Of a stretch of DNA of 9,711 nucleotides, positions 7,005 to 9,711 are shown one piece after another; the stretch's first letter is position 1, and every line of letters starts with the position of its first letter. The DNA is from an uncultured Lachnobacterium sp. GTDB taxonomy: Bacteria; Bacillota; Clostridia; Lachnospirales; Lachnospiraceae. The translations under genes were made by a program, and so were the position numbers. The stretch spans positions 1 through 9,711 of the forward strand of contig URYB01000080.1 in assembly GCA_900552085.1 (NCBI GenBank), read 5' to 3'. Below the pieces are notes generated by a model. That model had not been told where the DNA came from. It did no database searches and saw only the letters and a list, made by a program, of their open reading frames with translations.

Positions 7005-9172
7005 AAACAGGAAATAAAATAATTTCAAAAGTACTGATCGCTTTTGCGGTCATACTTTTGGCACTGATTGTAAAAACAGATCATCAAAAAGTATATGCAG
7101 AAAGTCTTTACCGGGTAAGCGGAGATACCATTTATGTCAACATAAGTGACTCTTCAAAAGCGTTTACGGCAATTGATGCGGCACTTGCTTATGCACATGA
7201 AAACTATCGGGATGACCGCATTTATACGGTAAAAGTTCCGGCAGGAAGTTATAAATTGAATGGAACACTTCATATTTATGGAAACACGACTCTGGATGTC
7301 ACAGATGTAAAATTTCAGTGTGTTAAAGAGTCTGGAAATATGCTCATGCTTGGAAAACCAAGTTATAATAAAAACGAGAGCGTTATGGGCGGCTATGGAA
7401 CAGTAAAAAATATAACCGTTCTGGGAGGAACGTGGACAGGCAACAATGCAAGTAAATCCTCTCTTGTAAGAATGGCGCATGGCTCTAATATTAAATTTGA
7501 AGGCTGTACTTTTCGACAGGGAGGCTGCAGCCATCAGATGGAAGTGGCGGCCATTGATGGATTTACAGTGAAAAACTGTGTGTTTAAGGATATGTATGAT
7601 ACCGGAAAGGGTGGAAAGAAAGAGGCATTACAATTGGATATGCCAACTTCCCAATATGTTTTCAGCGGGGTAATTCTTGACGGAACACCAATGAAAAACG
7701 TTGTGATCAACGGATGTACATTCCAAAATGTTCCAAGAGGGCTTGGAACACACAACATGCTGATTGGACAGTATCATACAAATATTCAGATTACCAATAA
7801 TACTTTTAAAAATGTCAATGGGGAGTGCATTGTTGCTTTAAATTATACACATTGTAAAATCAGTAATAATAAAATTTCAGATTGTGGGGCGGGCATTTTA
7901 TTTGAATCTTTCCGTCCGCAGCTGGATGAAGACTGGGAAGAATTAAAGGCAATTTATACAACAATCTATGATGGAACACAGAAATTTGAAGGAACTCCAA
8001 ATGCAAATGCAGATACGGTAATCTCCAATAACAGCATTTCTCTGGATCCTGATTTATATGCAGATGAGTATGTTGGCATTCGTGTTTTTGGATTTAATCT
8101 GGATGAGGATTTTCAGGCAACCGGTCATGGTTCGGCAGATTATATTCCGGAAAACAATTATTGTATCAGTAACGTAAAAGTAACAGGAAATACCATTCAT
8201 ACATCGGGAATAGGTATTCATTTTTCTGATGTACAGGACAGTGTAATTTCGGGCAACAGGATAACAAATGATGATGAAGATTCCTGTGACGATGGGATTG
8301 CTGTGGATGCAGAAAGCAAAAATATAACCATTGAAAATAACATGGTAAAGGATGCGACAGAACATGGAATTAAACTAGAAGATGGTTCTGTAGCGAAACA
8401 TATTACAAAAAATCATATTTCCAACAGCAATGTTTATGGCATTTACGTTTATGGAGAAAGTAAAGTTACCGGAAATATCGAGAAAAATGTAATATCGAAC
8501 ACAGATGACAATGGAATTGCCGTAGGAAATCTGAGTACCATAAGGAATATTACAGGAAATACAATAACTTCAGCTAACTGGCATGGAATTATTGTGTATG
8601 ATGAAAGCAAAATTACAGGCAAAATATCAAAAAACAAAATTACAAATTCTAAAATGAATGGGATTTTCCTGACGGAATATTCAAAAGTAGATGGAATTAC
8701 ATCAAATACTCTTACAGGTAACGGAAATTATGCAATTGCTTTGTATGAAGGCAGTTCAGTTGCCGGAGATATTGCCTCGAACCATATCAACAAAAATAAA
8801 AAACATGGGATTCAGGTAAAATTATACAGCTCGGTAAAAGGAATAAAGAGCAATACCATAACAAATACAAAGGGAAAAGGAATTTGCATTGAGCAGAGTG
8901 CTACCATAAAAGAGATGATAAGCAAAAATTCCATAAAAGCAATTTCACAGGAAGGAATTTATATTCATTCAAATTCAAATGCATTCTCTATTAAAGGAAA
9001 TAAGATAAGTAGTTGCGGACGAAACCCGATTCTTATTGATACGACATCCAAAAAGAAAATAACAGTGACAAAAAATAAGCTGAACGTTACAAAAGGAATG
9101 CAGAAGTTACTGGTTTTAAAGGGCAACGTAAAAAGCGATATTAAGAAGAAAAAGGCAAAAAGCAAGAAGTAA
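7001..9172 (+). CDS. Secreted right-handed parallel beta-helix protein (long paralogue)
   Basis: The 723-residue product is a tandem paralogue of the upstream protein. A signal peptide (MKTGNK, then a hydrophobic core) probably ends after VYA at residue 33. The N-terminal half is clearly homologous and keeps the same polar set five residues earlier: HQMEV (H178, E181), EALQLDMP (E208, Q211, D213), GLGTH (H251) and YH (H259), plus GEC and CGAGI. The C-terminal half has ten coils against four in the neighbour, then the shared cap and a Lys-rich tail (seven Lys in the last nine residues). That tail could bind anionic teichoic acid, although this is inference. Two stretches are unusually acidic (about 348-372 and 422-431) where the short paralogue is basic or neutral. 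ATG 7001 overlaps the upstream TGA (ATGA), so translation is probably coupled; no strong Shine-Dalgarno site is visible. Enzyme or adhesin roles both remain possible. Confidence 0.85.
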   Translation: MKTGNKIISKVLIAFAVILLALIVKTDHQKVYAESLYRVSGDTIYVNISDSSKAFTAIDAALAYAHENYRDDRIYTVKVPAGSYKLNGTLHIYGNTTLDVTDVKFQCVKESGNMLMLGKPSYNKNESVMGGYGTVKNITVLGGTWTGNNASKSSLVRMAHGSNIKFEGCTFRQGGCSHQMEVAAIDGFTVKNCVFKDMYDTGKGGKKEALQLDMPTSQYVFSGVILDGTPMKNVVINGCTFQNVPRGLGTHNMLIGQYHTNIQITNNTFKNVNGECIVALNYTHCKISNNKISDCGAGILFESFRPQLDEDWEELKAIYTTIYDGTQKFEGTPNANADTVISNNSISLDPDLYADEYVGIRVFGFNLDEDFQATGHGSADYIPENNYCISNVKVTGNTIHTSGIGIHFSDVQDSVISGNRITNDDEDSCDDGIAVDAESKNITIENNMVKDATEHGIKLEDGSVAKHITKNHISNSNVYGIYVYGESKVTGNIEKNVISNTDDNGIAVGNLSTIRNITGNTITSANWHGIIVYDESKITGKISKNKITNSKMNGIFLTEYSKVDGITSNTLTGNGNYAIALYEGSSVAGDIASNHINKNKKHGIQVKLYSSVKGIKSNTITNTKGKGICIEQSATIKEMISKNSIKAISQEGIYIHSNSNAFSIKGNKISSCGRNPILIDTTSKKKITVTKNKLNVTKGMQKLLVLKGNVKSDIKKKKAKSKK
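8324..9058 (+). repeat. Ten tandem beta-helix coils of the long paralogue
   Basis: Residues 442-686 split into ten units averaging 24.5 residues. They start ITIENN, ITKNHI, IEKNVI, ITGNTI, ISKNKI, ITSNTL, IASNHI, IKSNTI, ISKNSI and IKGNKI. Most carry G-I about ten residues after the conserved N (A-I in ITSNTL, P-I in IKGNKI). The last unit runs into DTTSKKK. The block is 147 residues (six coils) longer than the equivalent block of the upstream paralogue. Confidence 0.75.
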
Positions 9173-9180
9173 AACAGGAC

Positions 9181-9209
9181 AAAAGTCTTATTGAGTCTAC
9201 GGACTTTTT
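9181..9209 (+). terminator. Possible weak terminator hairpin at the operon end
   Basis: Two mutually exclusive folds are visible just after the last operon gene. One is AGTC-TACG-GACT (9194-9205), a short stem closed by a C(UACG)G tetraloop, a class known to be very stable, followed by TTTTT. The other is AAAAGTC (9181-9187) pairing with GACTTTT (9202-9208). Both stems are short and the element overlaps the -35 of the next promoter, so efficient termination is uncertain. Confidence 0.35.
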
Positions 9210-9219
9210 CGGTTATAAT
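9191..9219 (+). promoter_or_regulatory. Sigma-A-type promoter for the chemoreceptor gene
   Basis: TTGAGT at 9191-9196 (four of six matches to TTGACA) and a perfect TATAAT at 9214-9219 are separated by 17 bases, the optimal spacing. Transcription would begin near 9226, leaving a leader of about 20 bases. I do not see the TAAA/CCGATA pattern expected of the flagellar sigma factor that often drives chemoreceptor genes. This supports a separate transcription unit from the upstream operon. Confidence 0.7.
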
Positions 9220-9220
9220 A

Positions 9221-9232
9221 CCCTTATAAGGG
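9221..9232. promoter_or_regulatory. 12-bp perfect palindrome CCCTTATAAGGG at the transcription start
   Basis: The palindrome begins one base after the -10 box, spans the predicted start point, and its right half (AAGGG) is part of the ribosome-binding site. The position suits a repressor operator. It may also be accidental, as it is a single short copy. Confidence 0.35.
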
Positions 9233-9234
9233 GG
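9228..9234 (+). promoter_or_regulatory. Ribosome-binding site fixing the chemoreceptor start
   Basis: AAGGGGG lies ten bases before ATG 9245 and is the only strong Shine-Dalgarno-like site here. It supports the 9245 start over the out-of-frame ATG at 9238. Confidence 0.6.
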
Positions 9235-9244
9235 CGAGTGTATT

Positions 9245-9694
9245 ATGAACGAAAGAAAAAAATCATCCGTATCTTTCTGGCATTCCATGAAGACCAGTTT
9301 TATGTTGGTTGTTGTTGCAGTTGCAGCGGCTGTCGTTGTAATGTACACACTTATGATTATGCCGGGAATCCGGTCGAATATCCGACAAATTTATTCCAAT
9401 TATCTGTTGGATCTGACATTATCGTATGGCTCAGAACTGGACGAAACATTAACAAGAGTTGACAACAAAATGTTAGAGCATGTCAACACCATGCAGAAAA
9501 TTGCAGAGAAGGCACAAATAGAAGGAATTGATTCTTCTTATGGCTATATTGTGTCTGCAGATGGAACAATGCTCTATCATCCAACCGCTGAGAAAATTGG
9601 TCAGCCGGTGGAAAATGAAGCAGTGAAAAAGGTTGTTGCAGAAGTAGAGAAGGGAAAGATTCCTGATCCGGAGGTCATTTCGTATACGAAATGA
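9245..9694 (+). CDS. Methyl-accepting chemotaxis-like receptor, N-terminal part (Cache sensor); 3' end unreliable
   Basis: The visible 149 codons give a short basic cytoplasmic N-terminus, one TM helix (residues about 18-39), a helical extracellular stretch (about 41-95), and then SSYGYIVSADGTMLYHP from residue 97, followed by KIGQPVENEAVKKVV. This 'GYIVs.dGtmLyHP...IGqpV.N' signature is the Cache ligand-sensing fold of clostridial chemoreceptors. A full protein would continue with a second TM helix, HAMP and a methyl-accepting signalling domain, all absent. A sensor kinase or diguanylate cyclase with the same sensor cannot be excluded. The TGA at 9692-9694 lies inside the right arm of a perfect palindrome that ends at the last base, and the frame is diverted inside codon 147. 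I therefore regard the stop as artificial and the gene as 3'-partial. It has its own promoter and is probably functionally separate from the polymer operon. Confidence 0.75.
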   Translation: MNERKKSSVSFWHSMKTSFMLVVVAVAAAVVVMYTLMIMPGIRSNIRQIYSNYLLDLTLSYGSELDETLTRVDNKMLEHVNTMQKIAEKAQIEGIDSSYGYIVSADGTMLYHPTAEKIGQPVENEAVKKVVAEVEKGKIPDPEVISYTK

Positions 9695-9711
9695 CCTCCG
9701 GATCAGGAATC
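9658..9711. repeat. 54-bp perfect inverted repeat without spacer, ending at the last base
   Basis: Bases 9658-9684 are the exact reverse complement of 9685-9711: two 27-base arms with the centre inside GTATAC. The left arm encodes normal Cache-domain sequence (IPDPEVISY), so it is native. The right arm interrupts the gene and stops at the window edge. The combination is typical of a fold-back artefact at a contig end; a genuine palindrome is less likely. Confidence 0.9.

Noticed and set aside
8324..9058. CRISPR-like or satellite DNA repeat
   Set aside because: The periodicity is at protein level (beta-helix coils); the DNA units are degenerate and there are no identical direct repeats with unique spacers.
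5310..9172. Calling the beta-helix proteins pectate lyases
   Set aside because: Only the fold is supported; I see none of the specific pectate lyase catalytic motifs, so the substrate is left open.
9238..9462. Alternative + strand frame (74 codons) starting seven bases before the chemoreceptor
   Set aside because: It overlaps the Cache/TM frame, its product is Cys-rich with no family signature, and the Shine-Dalgarno spacing favours ATG 9245.
9658..9711. Rho-independent terminator of the last gene
   Set aside because: The hairpin has no T-tract, no loop, sits inside a conserved domain and ends at the window edge, all of which favour a fold-back artefact.

Overview
The window is AT-rich, gene-dense bacterial DNA with every supportable gene on the + strand. 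Codon use, strong purine-rich Shine-Dalgarno sites, the style of the secreted and chemoreceptor proteins and the gene families present suggest a motile Clostridia, most likely a Lachnospiraceae gut bacterium. No rRNA, tRNA, CRISPR array or transposase was seen.

Layout: (1) 2-754 is the 3' part of a membrane-bound acyltransferase (acyltransferase-3/OafA-like) that enters from the left edge and is interrupted by an in-frame TAA at 551-553. (2) 751-3654 encodes a 967-residue two-enzyme protein: an N-terminal GT2-like glycosyltransferase, a central beta-rich linker and a C-terminal TagF-like CDP-glycerol glycerophosphotransferase. (3) 3660-5273 encodes a glycerophosphodiester phosphodiesterase (GDPD) domain placed between two related copies of a Trp/Cys-rich small domain. 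(4) 5310-7004 and 7001-9172 encode two secreted right-handed beta-helix paralogues. (5) A short intergenic region (9173-9244) has a weak terminator-like hairpin, a good sigma-A promoter and a 12-bp palindrome. (6) From 9245 a chemoreceptor-like protein (TM segment plus Cache sensor) runs to the right edge.

Genes 1 to 5 are almost certainly one transcription unit: junctions are ATGA overlaps (751-754 and 7001-7004) or gaps of 5 and 36 bases, with no internal terminator or promoter visible. The combined picture is a cell-surface polymer locus. A TagF-like enzyme adds glycerol phosphate, a GT2 domain adds sugar, an acyltransferase may decorate the product, a GDPD-type enzyme can cut glycerophosphodiester bonds, and two exported beta-helix proteins probably bind or process the polymer outside the cell. 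The assignment to a teichoic-acid-like or glycerol-phosphate-containing capsule is an inference from the enzyme families.

The most interesting biology is the coupled pair of beta-helix proteins. They share an invariant His/Glu/Gln/Asp/Cys set in the N-terminal half and differ by exactly six helix coils in the C-terminal half. The clearest warning is the last 54 bases: a perfect palindrome reaching the final base, very probably a fold-back assembly artefact, so the apparent stop codon of the last gene should not be trusted.
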